This document shows, in pieces, positions 36,632 through 45,966 of a stretch of 64,000 bases of DNA. Origin of the DNA: Methylococcus capsulatus. Its GTDB lineage: Bacteria > Pseudomonadota > Gammaproteobacteria > Methylococcales > Methylococcaceae. The DNA lies in NCBI RefSeq assembly GCF_036864975.1, contig NZ_CP104311.1:2421513-2485512 (forward strand). Reading direction: 5' to 3'. The position numbers and the translations under genes are program-made. How positions within the stretch are numbered: position 1 is the stretch's first letter; each line of letters starts with the position of its first letter. Under the pieces are notes generated by a model. That model worked only from the letters and a program-made list of their open reading frames with translations, was not told where the DNA came from and searched no databases.

Positions 36632-36907
36632 ATGGTTAGTCTCTTAGTTGCGCTCGGTATCGGCGCCTGGTTTTTTCACCGGGCCGTGGTCCGTAAGCGG
36701 AATCCCGCGACGGCGGCGATCACTGGCATCGTGGCTTACTATTTCATCTATATGTTCGTCGACTGGAGCGTCCGCCTGATTTACGGTGGCACGGTACACC
36801 ATTACGAACGCTATGCCGACGGGACGGTTGAGGCAGTCGCCATATTCGCGGGGGCGACGGCCGCGATCGCGCTGGGGCTGGTCGTCGTGCAAGGTGAGGA
36901 GACTTGA
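36632..36907 (+). CDS. Small membrane protein of unknown function
   Basis: 91 residues from the ATG at 36632, which has a good ribosome site (ggagggg at 36619-36625). Three hydrophobic segments (VSLLVALGIGAWFF; AITGIVAYYFIYMFVDW; VAIFAGATAAIALGLVVVQ). No functional motif. It is divergent from murF and convergent with the AmiC-type amidase, whose stop lies only 8 bases away. Confidence 0.7.
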   Translation: MVSLLVALGIGAWFFHRAVVRKRNPATAAITGIVAYYFIYMFVDWSVRLIYGGTVHHYERYADGTVEAVAIFAGATAAIALGLVVVQGEET

Positions 36908-36915
36908 ACGGCGGG

Positions 36916-38127
36916 TTATTTGACCACGTTGTCGGTCGCCGACACGGCTACTTCCTGGCGGACCGGCCGGTCGGGGGGAGCGACGGTGGCGGGCCGGGCA
37001 AGTTTCAAATAGTTGCGGATCCCTTCGGCGATCGCGGCAGCGATCTGGTTTTGGTAAGCGGAGGAACGCAGTTTCAATTCTTCCTCCGGATTCGAGATAA
37101 AGGCGGTTTCCACCAGGATCGAAGGTACGTCCGGCGACTTCAACACCACGAAGCCGGCTTTCTGTATGCCCGGCTGATGGATGGAGTGAGTTTTCCGCAG
37201 CGCCTGAAGGATGCTGTCCGCGGCGCGGTCGCTGGCCTCCAGTGTGGCATTCTGGGTCAGGTCCAGCAGTACCGAGGCCAGAACTTCGTCCTTGTCGTGC
37301 AATGCCACTCCGCCGATCCGGTCCGCGGCATTTTCACGGTCGGCCAGGCGGCGGGCGGCTTCACTGGTGGCGCCGTGCTCGGAAAGCGTGAATACCGAGG
37401 CACCTCTGGCATGCGGATCGTTATAGGCATCGGCATGCAGTGAGATGAACAGATCGGCGTGTTCTTTGCGGGCGCGTTCCATGCGCTGCCGCAGGTCGAT
37501 GAACTCGTCGTTCCGACGGATCATGACGGGACGGATGCCGGGTTCGGCTTGCAACAGGGCTTCCAACTTTCGGGCGATGGCCAGAACGATGTCTTTTTCC
37601 TGGCTGCCTCCGGCCCCCAGCGCTCCCGTGTCTTTTCCTCCGTGTCCAGCGTCCAGGGCGACCACGAAGCGTTTGCGATGAGGTCCGTCTGATGCTTTGG
37701 CCACTGGGGTCGGTGGCGGCCGGGATGTCATTGCCCCGCCTGCTGTCACGTCCACGGTCAGGCTGGGATTCCCCGAGTCGGTCACCGACAGCAGCGTCCG
37801 GTACTCTGCGGCGGGCCGCAGTTCCACGATCAGATCGATTCTGCCCTTGGCCTTGCTGCGGGTATGCAGGGCGGCGATATAACGGTCTCCCGCCGGGTTG
37901 GGCAGTCCCGGCAGCGCATCAACACCCTCCATCGCAACGATCAGTTGATCTGCCCGCCCAGCCTGTGGTTTTAAGCTGGATCCTTTGGGCACAGTGAGCA
38001 GCAAGCGCGTTACGTTTGCCCCGGATTTCAGACTCACCGTGGCCTTTGCCGCCGGGTCCGCCGATCCGGCCGGCGACAGCAGCGCGATGAGGGCGAACAG
38101 GAATGCAGCCGAAAAAGGATGTCGCAT
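36916..38127 (-). CDS. amiC: N-acetylmuramoyl-L-alanine amidase, AmiC/AmiB type
   Basis: 403 residues starting at the ATG at 38127, which begins a good signal peptide (HPFSAAFLFALIALLSPAGS); 57 further codons upstream are open but not protein-like. An N-terminal AMIN domain (about 30-130) targets the septum, and a C-terminal Amidase_3 domain follows: VALDAGHGGKDTGA with the first zinc ligand, SLHADAYNDPHARGASV with the next histidine, and ILVETAFISNPEEE with the catalytic glutamate. It splits daughter-cell peptidoglycan in the periplasm. Confidence 0.91.
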   Translation of the reverse strand: MRHPFSAAFLFALIALLSPAGSADPAAKATVSLKSGANVTRLLLTVPKGSSLKPQAGRADQLIVAMEGVDALPGLPNPAGDRYIAALHTRSKAKGRIDLIVELRPAAEYRTLLSVTDSGNPSLTVDVTAGGAMTSRPPPTPVAKASDGPHRKRFVVALDAGHGGKDTGALGAGGSQEKDIVLAIARKLEALLQAEPGIRPVMIRRNDEFIDLRQRMERARKEHADLFISLHADAYNDPHARGASVFTLSEHGATSEAARRLADRENAADRIGGVALHDKDEVLASVLLDLTQNATLEASDRAADSILQALRKTHSIHQPGIQKAGFVVLKSPDVPSILVETAFISNPEEELKLRSSAYQNQIAAAIAEGIRNYLKLARPATVAPPDRPVRQEVAVSATDNVVK

Positions 38128-38343
38128 GGGTGGAAGGCGTCGGAACGGGCGCAGTAACGATACTCCGCGTGCCGGGGCTTCTGCAATAACGGGCCTCGTT
38201 CGGGACGAAGCGCGGGATTCAAGATCGCATCGCCTGGCCATTGCCAGGACCCGCAAACGGGACGCCGTCGCCGACACGGATATAATGGGTTGTGGCACGC
38301 TGGCTGCAATTCAATTTGTCCAGGGTTTTTAGGAGTTGGCGAT

Positions 38344-39549
38344 ATGAGATTTGCGTCGGTCGGGGGGATGCGCGTGGCGCAGCTGGCCGGGACCGCGGTT
38401 TTTCTGTGGGCCTGTCAAGGCGAGCCCGAACCGGAACGTTCCGAACGGGTGCAGGCAGACATCGCGGCCACGGCGGCTCCGCAGGAAGCCACGGAACCGG
38501 ATGGAGCGGTGGTGACGGTTCCTCCGGATCTGATGAAGCAGTTGCGTATCGCCGTGGTGTCCGAAGGTGAACTGCACGAGCCATTGCGGGTGCCGGGGCG
38601 GGTTGGCATCGAAGAATTTAGACGCCTGGCCCGTATCGGTGCGACGGTGACCGGACGCATTACCCATATCGATGCCTCCGTGGGCCAGCGGGTGAAGCGG
38701 GGGCAGAAGCTCGCAGTGTTGAACAGCACCGAGTTTTCCGATACCCAGCGGGCCTTCCTGAAGGCGCTTGCCCAGAAACAGTTGCACAGCGTGATCGTCG
38801 AGCGGGCGCGCAAGCTCTACGAATCCGGCGTGATCAGTGAGCTGGAATTCCAGCGCCGCGCCAGCGAGCTGTCGCAGGCGGAGACCGAGTACAACGCCAT
38901 GGCCGATCAGTTGCAGGTACTCGGCATGTCGAGCGAGTCTCTCGCATTGCTGGAAAAGACCCGGGTGATCCAGCCGCTGGTGCCGGTCGTCTCCTCCATC
39001 GACGGCATCGTGATGGAGCGTCACGTCAGCCAGGGCCTGGTGGTCCAGCCGGCGGACGTCCTCTTCGTGGTCGCCGATCTGTCCCAGCTCTGGATTGTAG
39101 CGGAAGTGCCCGAACAGCAGGCCGAGTGGGCACGGCTCGGACAGCAGGTGGAGGCGGAAATCCCGGCGCTGTCGGACCGGCGGGTCAAAGGCCATCTAGT
39201 CTACATCGCTCCGACCGTCGATCCCGAGACACGCACCGTCACGGTGCGCATGGAGGTCGCCAATCCGGACGGCTCGCTCAAACCGGAGATGTTGGCGACC
39301 ATGTTGATTTCGGGCAAGGTGAGCCGCTTGCCTATGGTGCCGGCGGAAGCCGTGGTCCGGGATGGTGATCAGGAAGCGGTATTCGCGCCGGCGGGAGCGG
39401 ACCGGTTTCGCCTGGTACCGGTGAAATTGGGCAAGGAGGTCGGCGGCCAGCGGCCAGCGCTGTCGGGTCTCTCGGCCGGCGATGAGGTGGTGACCGAAGG
39501 TTCATTCCATCTCAACAACGAACGCCTCCGCCGGGAGCTGGAGCAGTAA
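38344..39549 (+). CDS. RND efflux periplasmic adaptor, heavy-metal type (CusB/CzcB-like)
   Basis: 401 residues from the ATG at 38344 with a strong ribosome site (aggag at 38331-38335). N-terminus resembles a lipoprotein signal (AGTAVFLWAC, cysteine at residue 24). Domains of a membrane-fusion protein follow: lipoyl half motifs (GATVTGRITHIDASVGQRVK; VVSSIDGIVMERHVSQGLVV), helical hairpin (about 145-200) and beta barrel (VADLSQLWIVAEVPEQQAEW). It joins the pump encoded three bases downstream to an outer-membrane channel. No such channel gene is adjacent. Confidence 0.9.
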   Translation: MRFASVGGMRVAQLAGTAVFLWACQGEPEPERSERVQADIAATAAPQEATEPDGAVVTVPPDLMKQLRIAVVSEGELHEPLRVPGRVGIEEFRRLARIGATVTGRITHIDASVGQRVKRGQKLAVLNSTEFSDTQRAFLKALAQKQLHSVIVERARKLYESGVISELEFQRRASELSQAETEYNAMADQLQVLGMSSESLALLEKTRVIQPLVPVVSSIDGIVMERHVSQGLVVQPADVLFVVADLSQLWIVAEVPEQQAEWARLGQQVEAEIPALSDRRVKGHLVYIAPTVDPETRTVTVRMEVANPDGSLKPEMLATMLISGKVSRLPMVPAEAVVRDGDQEAVFAPAGADRFRLVPVKLGKEVGGQRPALSGLSAGDEVVTEGSFHLNNERLRRELEQ

Positions 39550-39552
39550 TCC

Positions 39553-42500
39553 GTGATCGAGGCTCTGTTGCGGGCCGCGCTCAAACAGCGACTGATCGTG
39601 CTGGTCGTGGCGCTGGCTCTTTTAGGCTTCGGTCTGGATGCGGCGCGCAAGCTGTCGGTCGACGCCTTTCCGGACGTCACCAATGTCCAGGTGCAGATTG
39701 CCGCCGAAGCCCCCGGCCGCTCGCCGGAGGAGGTCGAGCGCTTCATCACGGCGCCGATCGAGGTCGCCATGACCGGCCTGCCCAACCTCGCCGAGTTGCG
39801 CTCGCTGAACAAAAACGGCCTGTCCATCGTGACCCTGGTGTTCACCGATGCCACCGACGTCTACTTCGCCCGCCAACTGGTGATGGAACGGCTGATCGAA
39901 GTGGCTTCGCGCATGCCGGAGGGTGTCACGCCGGTGCTGGGGCCGGTGTCGACGGCGCTGGGCGAGGTCTACCAGTACACACTGGAGCGTCCGGACGACG
40001 GCCGGCGCACGCTGACCTACGAGGAGCTGCTGGAGCGCCGCACGGTGCAGGACTGGGTGGTGCGGCCCTTACTCCGGACTATTCCCGGTGTCGCCGAGAT
40101 CAATTCCCAGGGCGGCTTCGTCAAGCAATACCAGGTGTTGGCCAACCCGGACCGGCTGCGCCACTACCAGATCGGTCTGCGCGAGGTCTATGAGTCCCTG
40201 GCCCGGAACAACGCCAACAGCGGCGGCGGCATTCTTCCCCATTTCGCCCAGCAGTACCTGATCCGCGGCGTGGCTTTGATTTCGAGCCTGGAAGACATCC
40301 GCAGCATCGTGCTCAAGGAGATCAGCGGGGTGCCGGTGCATGTGGGTGACGTGGCGGAAGTCCGGTTCGGGCACGAGGTGCGAACCGGCGCCATCGTCAA
40401 GAACGGCTACACCGAGTCGGTGGCCGGGGTGGTGATGATGGTGCGGGGCGGCAACGCCAAGGAAATCGTGGCTCGGGTCAAGGCGCGGGTCAAGGAGATC
40501 AACGACAAGGGCATGCTGCCAGGCGGGCTCAAGATCGTGCCGTTCTACGACCGGACCGATCTGGTCGATGCGGCTTTGAACACCGTTACCAAGGCGCTGA
40601 CCGAAGGCGTCTTGCTGGTGATCGGGGTGCTGTTCCTGTTCATGGGCGAAATCCGTTCCAGCCTGATCGTGGTTTCCACCCTGGTCTTGACGCCTCTCCT
40701 GACTTTCCTGGTCATGAACCATTACGGCATCTCGGCCAACCTGATGACGCTCAGCGGCCTCGCCATCGCCATCGGTATGATGGTCGACGGCTCGGTGGTG
40801 GTGGTGGAGAATGCGGTGAGTCAGTTGAGCGAGCGCCGCGACACCGGCGAAAGCCGGGTCCGCATCGTGTTCGAGGCGACTCTGGAAGTCGGCATCCCCG
40901 TAATCTTCGGCGTCGGCATCATCGTGCTGGTGTTCCTGCCCCTTCTCATGCTGGAGGGTATGGAGGGCAAGCTGTTCGCTCCCCTGGCTCTGACCATCGC
41001 CATAGCTCTGGCTATTTCGCTGGTGTTGGGGATGGTGCTGGTGCCGGTGCTCTCGTCCTATCTGCTCAAGCCGCAGGCGCATGCCGAGAGCCGGATCATC
41101 ACCCGGATCAAGCGTCCCTACGCCAGGCTTTTGCACTGGCTGATGCCGCGCGGGGTCCTGGTCAGCGTCATGATGGGGATATTGCTGGCCACGGCGCTGG
41201 CAGTGTTTCCCTTTCTCGGCACTTCGTTCATCCCGACGCTCGACGAAGGGACGATCACGCCCGGCATCACCCGCGTGCCCAGTATCGCCTTCGATGAATC
41301 GCTGCGCATGGAAATGGAGGCGATGAAGCGGGTCATGGAAGTGCCGGGCGTCAAGATGGCGGTATCCAAGCTGGGCCGGGGCGAGAGTCCGGCCGACCCG
41401 GGCGGACCGAACGAGGCCGATCCGGTGGTGACGCTGATGCCGAACCGCGACATGCCGGACGGCTGGAACAAGGCTCGCATCGAGGAGGAAATCCGCCGCA
41501 AGCTCGATGTGCTGCCGGGTATTCAGCTGGTGATGAGTCAGCCCATCGCCGATCGGCTCGACGAAATGGTATCGGGCGTCCGCTCCCAGGTTGCCATCAA
41601 GCTATTCGGAGACGATCTGTTGGTACTGAAGGAAAAGGGCGACGAAATCGCCAGGATTCTCAGGGACATCAAGGGTACCCGGGACTTACGGGTGGAGCGC
41701 GTGACCGGCCAGCAGTATCTCACCATCGAGGTGGACCGCGCTGCCATCGCCCGCCACGGCATCAATGCCGCGGACATCCATGACATCATTGAGACCGCCG
41801 TGGGCGGCAAAAAGGCTACCGAAATCTACGAAGGCCAGCGCCGGTTCGACGCCGTGGTGCGCTATCCGGAGGGTTTCCGTAACAGCGTCGAGCGTATCCA
41901 TACGATCGCCCTGCTGTCTCCGAACGGCGCGGTGGTGCCGCTGGACGACGTGGCCCATATCCGGCTCCAGGACGGTCCGGCCCAGATCAGCCGCGAGACG
42001 GGCCGGCGCCGCATCGTGATCGGTGCCAATCTGGAGGACCGCGACGTTGGCGGCTACGTCGCCGAAGCCCGGGAAAAGATAGCCCGAATGGTCGACCTGC
42101 CGGAAGGTTATTCGCTGGACTGGGGCGGACAGTTCGAGAACATGCAGCGGGCCATGGCCCGGCTCGGCATCACCGTGCCGATCACCATCGCCATGATCTT
42201 CTTCCTGCTGTTCGTACTGTTCAGCTCGCTGCGGTACGCTGCGCTGATCCTGCTGGAACTGCCGTTTTCCTGCATCGGAGGGATTTTCGGCCTGTTCGCG
42301 ACCGGCGAATACCTGTCGGTGCCGGCCTCGGTGGGGTTCATCGCCCTGTTCGGCGTCGCGGTGCTGAACGGCGTGGTGCTGGTTTCCTGCATCATCGACC
42401 TGCGCAAGAATGGCTACAGCCAGTACGATGCGTGCGTGCAGGCCTGCATGCAGCGCTTGCGGCCGGTCCTGATGACCGCGTCGGCCGCGTTGCTCGGCCT

Positions 42501-42654
42501 GATCCCCATGCTGTTCGGGACCGGTCCGGGTTCGGAAATCCAGCGGCCGCTGGCGATCGTGGTGATCAGCGGACTGGTATTTTCGACTGCATTGACCCTG
42601 CTGGTTTTACCTACCGTTTATCGCTGGTTCGAGGAAAAGCGGATCGAGGCCTGA
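39553..42654 (+). CDS. Heavy-metal efflux RND pump (CusA/CzcA family)
   Basis: 1033 residues, GTG start at 39553. Twelve-helix RND transporter with the heavy-metal signatures: DAFPDVTNVQVQIAAEAPGR at the start, GTSFIPTLDEGTITPGITR in the first periplasmic loop after helix 6, and the helix-4 motif AIGMMVDGSVVVVEN near residues 405-419. That motif mixes features: it keeps the VDG of divalent-metal CzcA pumps but has AIG where those have DFG, as in Cu/Ag CusA pumps. So the metal cannot be assigned safely, though the bufferin operon downstream argues for copper. Confidence 0.93.
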   Translation: MIEALLRAALKQRLIVLVVALALLGFGLDAARKLSVDAFPDVTNVQVQIAAEAPGRSPEEVERFITAPIEVAMTGLPNLAELRSLNKNGLSIVTLVFTDATDVYFARQLVMERLIEVASRMPEGVTPVLGPVSTALGEVYQYTLERPDDGRRTLTYEELLERRTVQDWVVRPLLRTIPGVAEINSQGGFVKQYQVLANPDRLRHYQIGLREVYESLARNNANSGGGILPHFAQQYLIRGVALISSLEDIRSIVLKEISGVPVHVGDVAEVRFGHEVRTGAIVKNGYTESVAGVVMMVRGGNAKEIVARVKARVKEINDKGMLPGGLKIVPFYDRTDLVDAALNTVTKALTEGVLLVIGVLFLFMGEIRSSLIVVSTLVLTPLLTFLVMNHYGISANLMTLSGLAIAIGMMVDGSVVVVENAVSQLSERRDTGESRVRIVFEATLEVGIPVIFGVGIIVLVFLPLLMLEGMEGKLFAPLALTIAIALAISLVLGMVLVPVLSSYLLKPQAHAESRIITRIKRPYARLLHWLMPRGVLVSVMMGILLATALAVFPFLGTSFIPTLDEGTITPGITRVPSIAFDESLRMEMEAMKRVMEVPGVKMAVSKLGRGESPADPGGPNEADPVVTLMPNRDMPDGWNKARIEEEIRRKLDVLPGIQLVMSQPIADRLDEMVSGVRSQVAIKLFGDDLLVLKEKGDEIARILRDIKGTRDLRVERVTGQQYLTIEVDRAAIARHGINAADIHDIIETAVGGKKATEIYEGQRRFDAVVRYPEGFRNSVERIHTIALLSPNGAVVPLDDVAHIRLQDGPAQISRETGRRRIVIGANLEDRDVGGYVAEAREKIARMVDLPEGYSLDWGGQFENMQRAMARLGITVPITIAMIFFLLFVLFSSLRYAALILLELPFSCIGGIFGLFATGEYLSVPASVGFIALFGVAVLNGVVLVSCIIDLRKNGYSQYDACVQACMQRLRPVLMTASAALLGLIPMLFGTGPGSEIQRPLAIVVISGLVFSTALTLLVLPTVYRWFEEKRIEA

Positions 42655-42691
42655 GCGCGAACTATAAGATGAATAACCTTCGGGTGATGAT

Positions 42692-43009
42692 GTGAAAGAG
42701 ATCAAGGCTGTCATCCAGCCCTACCGCTTGAGATCCCTGCGCAACGCTTTCCGGCGCATGGCTGGTTTCCCCGGCATGAGCGTCTGGCGGGTGGAGGGTT
42801 GCAGTTCCCACGAAGGTGAGGAAGTGCACGACAGCCTGCGCTGCGAACTGACCGATTTCTCGCACAAGGTCAGGATCGAGATCCTCGCCGAAGAAGCTCA
42901 GGTCGAGGAGATTGTCCGGATCATCTACGAGAATACCCATTCAGGCCGGCTGGGCGACGGCATCGTTTGGGTGACGCCGGTCGAGCAGACCAGGCGGCTG
43001 AGCGAATAA
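42692..43009 (+). CDS. PII-like protein linked to metal efflux
   Basis: 105 residues from GTG 42692, 37 bases after the pump. It has the PII ferredoxin-like fold: MKEIKAVIQPYRLRSLRNAF, a shortened T-loop region (SSHEGEEVHDSLRC) without the uridylylated tyrosine, and the C-terminal HSGRLGDGIVWVTPVEQ in place of the GDGKIFV motif. A divergent PII group associated with heavy-metal RND genes is described in the literature, and this matches in sequence and location. It probably senses a ligand or metal and acts on the pump, but that role is inference. Confidence 0.82.
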   Translation: MKEIKAVIQPYRLRSLRNAFRRMAGFPGMSVWRVEGCSSHEGEEVHDSLRCELTDFSHKVRIEILAEEAQVEEIVRIIYENTHSGRLGDGIVWVTPVEQTRRLSE

Positions 43010-43038
43010 ACCCGCTACGAACAGCGAGGAGCAGGCAA

Positions 43039-43638
43039 GTGGCAAATCCCGAATCGCCGGAACCGGCCGCTCCGGAACGCTGGCTGGACGAGCACGGCGA
43101 CTATCTGTTTCGGTTTGCCCTGTTACGCGTCCGCGACGAAAGCACGGCCGAAGACATGGTGCAGGAAACCCTGCTAGCGGCAATGTCGGCGCAGCATCGT
43201 TGTTCCGGATTGTCCAGCGAAAGGACTTGGCTGACCGGTATCCTCAAGCACAAGGTCGTCGACTACTTGCGCCGCTCCTGGCGTGAACGGTCTTTGGACG
43301 ACGATCCTTCCGCCTATCCGGGCGAGGACTTCGGCATGGACGAACTGTTTGCTCCGGACGGACACTGGGACCGCCAGCCGGCGCATTGGGGCAATCCGTA
43401 CAGCGCTCTGGAACAGAGCCAGTTTTTCGAAGTGCTGCGGAGATGCATCCAGCGGCTGCCGCCCAGGCTGGCCCATCTGTTCGTCCTGAAGGAAATTCAT
43501 GACATGAGCAATGAAGAAATTTGTAAGGAACTCGAGGTGAGCGCGACCAACGTATGGGTGATGCTGTACCGCGCCCGCCTGAGTTTGAGGCAGTGCCTGG
43601 AATATAGATGGTTCGAGAACGACCGGGAGGCAGGCTGA
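43039..43638 (+). CDS. ECF-family RNA polymerase sigma factor
   Basis: 199 residues from GTG 43039 with a good ribosome site (gaggagcagg). Region 2: DYLFRFALLRVRDESTAEDMVQETLLAAM; region 4: QRLPPRLAHLFVLKEIHDMSNEEICKEL followed by the helix-turn-helix recognition part VSATNVWVMLYRARLSLRQC (motifs given in segments). It sits between the metal pump and the bufferin operon and overlaps its probable anti-sigma gene (TGATG). ECF sigma factors are known to head some bufferin operons, so it likely controls them in response to metal. Confidence 0.9.
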   Translation: MANPESPEPAAPERWLDEHGDYLFRFALLRVRDESTAEDMVQETLLAAMSAQHRCSGLSSERTWLTGILKHKVVDYLRRSWRERSLDDDPSAYPGEDFGMDELFAPDGHWDRQPAHWGNPYSALEQSQFFEVLRRCIQRLPPRLAHLFVLKEIHDMSNEEICKELEVSATNVWVMLYRARLSLRQCLEYRWFENDREAG

Positions 43639-43880
43639 TGCTGAGCTGTAAAGACGTCAGCCGCCTGCTGTCGCTCTCCATGGACCAGTCGCTGCCGCTC
43701 CGAAAGCGGGTGGAGATTCGCCTCCATATCTGGTTTTGCAAGGCCTGCCCGAACATCGAGAAGCAGCTCCTGTTCCTGAGGCAGGCGGCCCGCAAGCTGG
43801 ATGAGGAAATGCTCCACTCGGACCGGGTCGAACTGGGTGCCGAGGCGCGGGAACGCATCAGAAAGGCGGTGCGCCAATGA
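43638..43880 (+). CDS. Probable zinc-finger-type anti-sigma factor
   Basis: 80 residues. The start overlaps the sigma factor stop by one base. N-terminal MLSCKDVSRLLSLSMDQSLPL and then HIWFCKACPNIEKQL form the His-x3-Cys-x2-Cys zinc-binding pattern of ZAS anti-sigma factors; there is no membrane helix, so it is cytoplasmic. The metal-binding thiols would allow direct sensing of copper or oxidative stress. A soluble anti-sigma of this size is typical of RsrA/ChrR-like pairs. Confidence 0.75.
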   Translation: MLSCKDVSRLLSLSMDQSLPLRKRVEIRLHIWFCKACPNIEKQLLFLRQAARKLDEEMLHSDRVELGAEARERIRKAVRQ

Positions 43881-43948
43881 CATGATCTTTTTCGGTTCAT
43901 GTGCGCATCGCTCCCATTCGACGTTCCTTACAACTTTTGGAGTGACAC

Positions 43949-44263
43949 ATGAATCAGAAATCCTTGTCCCTGAGCCTTGGCGGTGCCATCGCGACCACTT
44001 TGATCCTCGCCCCTGCCGCGGATGCGGTGGAAAATCCCTTTGCCATGAAAGTCCTTTCGACTCCCACGCAGATGGCCGAGAGCGGCGAAAAAATGAAGGA
44101 CGGAAAGTGCGGGGAAGGGAAATGCGGCGCCGGGAAAAAAGCCGCGACCGGTGTCGACACCGCAAGCAAAGCCAAAGAGGGCAACTGCGGCGCCAGTAAA
44201 ATGAAGGAAGGCGGCTGCAGCGGCAGCGCGAAGAAGGAAGAAGCCGCTCAACCCCGTCAATAA
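43949..44263 (+). CDS. bufA: Bufferin precursor peptide (BufA-like)
   Basis: 104 residues with an N-terminal signal (SLGGAIATTLILAPAADA, cleavage about residue 26). The mature part is Gly/Lys/Ser-rich and carries four cysteines at 54, 59, 80 and 90 in repeated motifs GKCGEGKCG, EGNCG and EGGCS. Such Cys-Gly repeats are the substrates of DUF692 enzymes that turn cysteines into thiooxazoles, giving copper-binding bufferins. The modifying enzyme is the next gene. Ribosome site ggag at 43940-43943. It should be exported to the periplasm by the Sec route. Confidence 0.88.
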   Translation: MNQKSLSLSLGGAIATTLILAPAADAVENPFAMKVLSTPTQMAESGEKMKDGKCGEGKCGAGKKAATGVDTASKAKEGNCGASKMKEGGCSGSAKKEEAAQPRQ

Positions 44264-44281
44264 TCCGGCACTGGGCCTGCC

Positions 44282-45148
44282 ATGGATACCCCATGCGTCT
44301 ATGGGGCGGGCCTCGGCCTCAGGCGGGAGCTGATGCTCCCCCTGCGGGCCGCTGGATCATCCGCCATCGATTTCTTCGAGATTTCGCCGGAAAACTGGAT
44401 CGACGTCGGCGGCCGGTCGGCCGGGGAGCTGCGCTGGTTTACCGAGCGTTTCCCCTTCGTGGCCCATGGCCTGTCGCTGTCCCTGGGTGGCCCCGCGCCT
44501 CTGGACGAGGGATTCGTGAGGCGGATCAAGGCGTTTCTGGATGCCCACCGGATCGCCCTGTACACCGAGCATCTGGCCTATTGCAGCGACGGAGCTCATC
44601 TCTACGATCTGTTGCCTATCCCGTTTACGGAAGAGGCGGTTCATTACGTGGCGGCGCGGATTCGCCGCACCCAGGACGTCCTGGAAAGGCGCATCGCCGT
44701 CGAGAACGCCTCTTACTACGTCCAGGCGCCGATTTCGGAGATGGACGAACTGTCTTTCCTCAAGGCGGTGCTGGAAGAGGCGGACTGCGACCTGCACCTC
44801 GATGTGAACAACCTCTACGTCAACGGCTTCAATCACGGCTACGATCCCCGGGAGTTCCTGCTCGGCTTACCGGGCGATCGCATCGTTTACCTGCACGTCG
44901 CGGGCCACGACTGGGATGGGCCGGATCTGATCATCGACACGCACGGACGGCCCGTCGCCGATCCCGTATGGGAACTGCTTGCGACGGCTTATGAGACATT
45001 CGGGATCTTTCCGACCGCGCTCGAGCGGGATTTCAACCTCCCGGCGCTGGGCAATCTGCTCGCCAAGGTCTCCCGCATCGTCGGGCTGCAGCGAGCCTGT
45101 TGCTCAGAACAGCCTAAACGCGCGGCAAGCGGCGGGGGTGGACTATGA
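44282..45148 (+). CDS. bufB: DUF692 multinuclear iron oxygenase, bufferin-modifying (BufB)
   Basis: 288 residues, TIM-barrel MNIO enzyme. Metal ligands are visible in [69 protein letters not shown] and LERDFNLP; all the family positions appear filled. By analogy with characterised bufferin and methanobactin enzymes it oxidatively modifies precursor cysteines. It follows bufA by 18 bases and its stop overlaps bufC. Confidence 0.92.
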   Translation: MDTPCVYGAGLGLRRELMLPLRAAGSSAIDFFEISPENWIDVGGRSAGELRWFTERFPFVAHGLSLSLGGPAPLDEGFVRRIKAFLDAHRIALYTEHLAYCSDGAHLYDLLPIPFTEEAVHYVAARIRRTQDVLERRIAVENASYYVQAPISEMDELSFLKAVLEEADCDLHLDVNNLYVNGFNHGYDPREFLLGLPGDRIVYLHVAGHDWDGPDLIIDTHGRPVADPVWELLATAYETFGIFPTALERDFNLPALGNLLAKVSRIVGLQRACCSEQPKRAASGGGGL

Positions 45149-45966
45149 GCGGGCTACGGCAGATTCCCGGGAAGACGTCCCTGTTCGTCTTTCAGGACTA
45201 CCAGCGCGAATTCGTCCGGCATCTTCGCGACCCATCCCGTTTCCCGCCGCCCGCCGGCGTATCGGTGGAGCGTGTCGGGATCTACGTGGAACTGGTGCGG
45301 AACAAGATCGAAGACAGCTTGGCGAGCTGCTTTCCCGTCACGCGCGCCCTGCTGGGAACGCGGCGCTGGGAGGATCTGGTCCGCAGGTTCATCGCCGGGC
45401 ATCACTGCCTCTCGCCTCTGTACCGCCAGATTCCGGACGAGTTCCTGGCCTACCTCCGGGACGAATGGAACGAGACCCCGGAGCCGGCGTTTCTGGCGGA
45501 GCTGGCTCATTTCGAATGGATGGAGCTCCATCTCGCCATCGCTAAAGATCGGCTTCCCGACGAACCGCTGGATGGGAATGGCAGCCTGCTGGACGGCTTC
45601 CCTGTATTCGCTCCTGCCATGGCGCTGCTGCGCTACGCCTATCCGGTCCACCGGATCGTTGCAGAAGCTCCGGTTTGGCCCAGCGGATCGAAGGAGCCGG
45701 CAACTCTGCTCGGTTTCCGCGATCGGGCCTACACCGTACGTTTCATCGAACTCAACGAGCCCGCGGCGGCACTGGTCGAGCGCCTGATGACGGGCGCTTC
45801 GTCCGGTAGGACTGTGCTGCGGAAACTGGCATCGGATTGGAAATTCCTCGACCCGGAAGCCTTCATGGCGTTCGGCATGGACATTCTGGTCCGATTGCGG
45901 GAGCAAGGGGCCATCCTGGGTACCCGTCGCGCTCCTTTTGTTCAATGCCAATGGGGTCAGCCATGA
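45145..45966 (+). CDS. bufC: DUF2063 bufferin partner protein (BufC)
   Basis: 273 residues. Begins with the DUF2063/HvfC-type N-terminal domain ([21 protein letters not shown], then [20 protein letters not shown], a four-helix region) and continues with a second domain. It is the standard companion of DUF692 enzymes and helps them bind the precursor peptide. Four-base overlaps with both neighbours show tight coupling. Confidence 0.9.
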   Translation: MSGLRQIPGKTSLFVFQDYQREFVRHLRDPSRFPPPAGVSVERVGIYVELVRNKIEDSLASCFPVTRALLGTRRWEDLVRRFIAGHHCLSPLYRQIPDEFLAYLRDEWNETPEPAFLAELAHFEWMELHLAIAKDRLPDEPLDGNGSLLDGFPVFAPAMALLRYAYPVHRIVAEAPVWPSGSKEPATLLGFRDRAYTVRFIELNEPAAALVERLMTGASSGRTVLRKLASDWKFLDPEAFMAFGMDILVRLREQGAILGTRRAPFVQCQWGQP

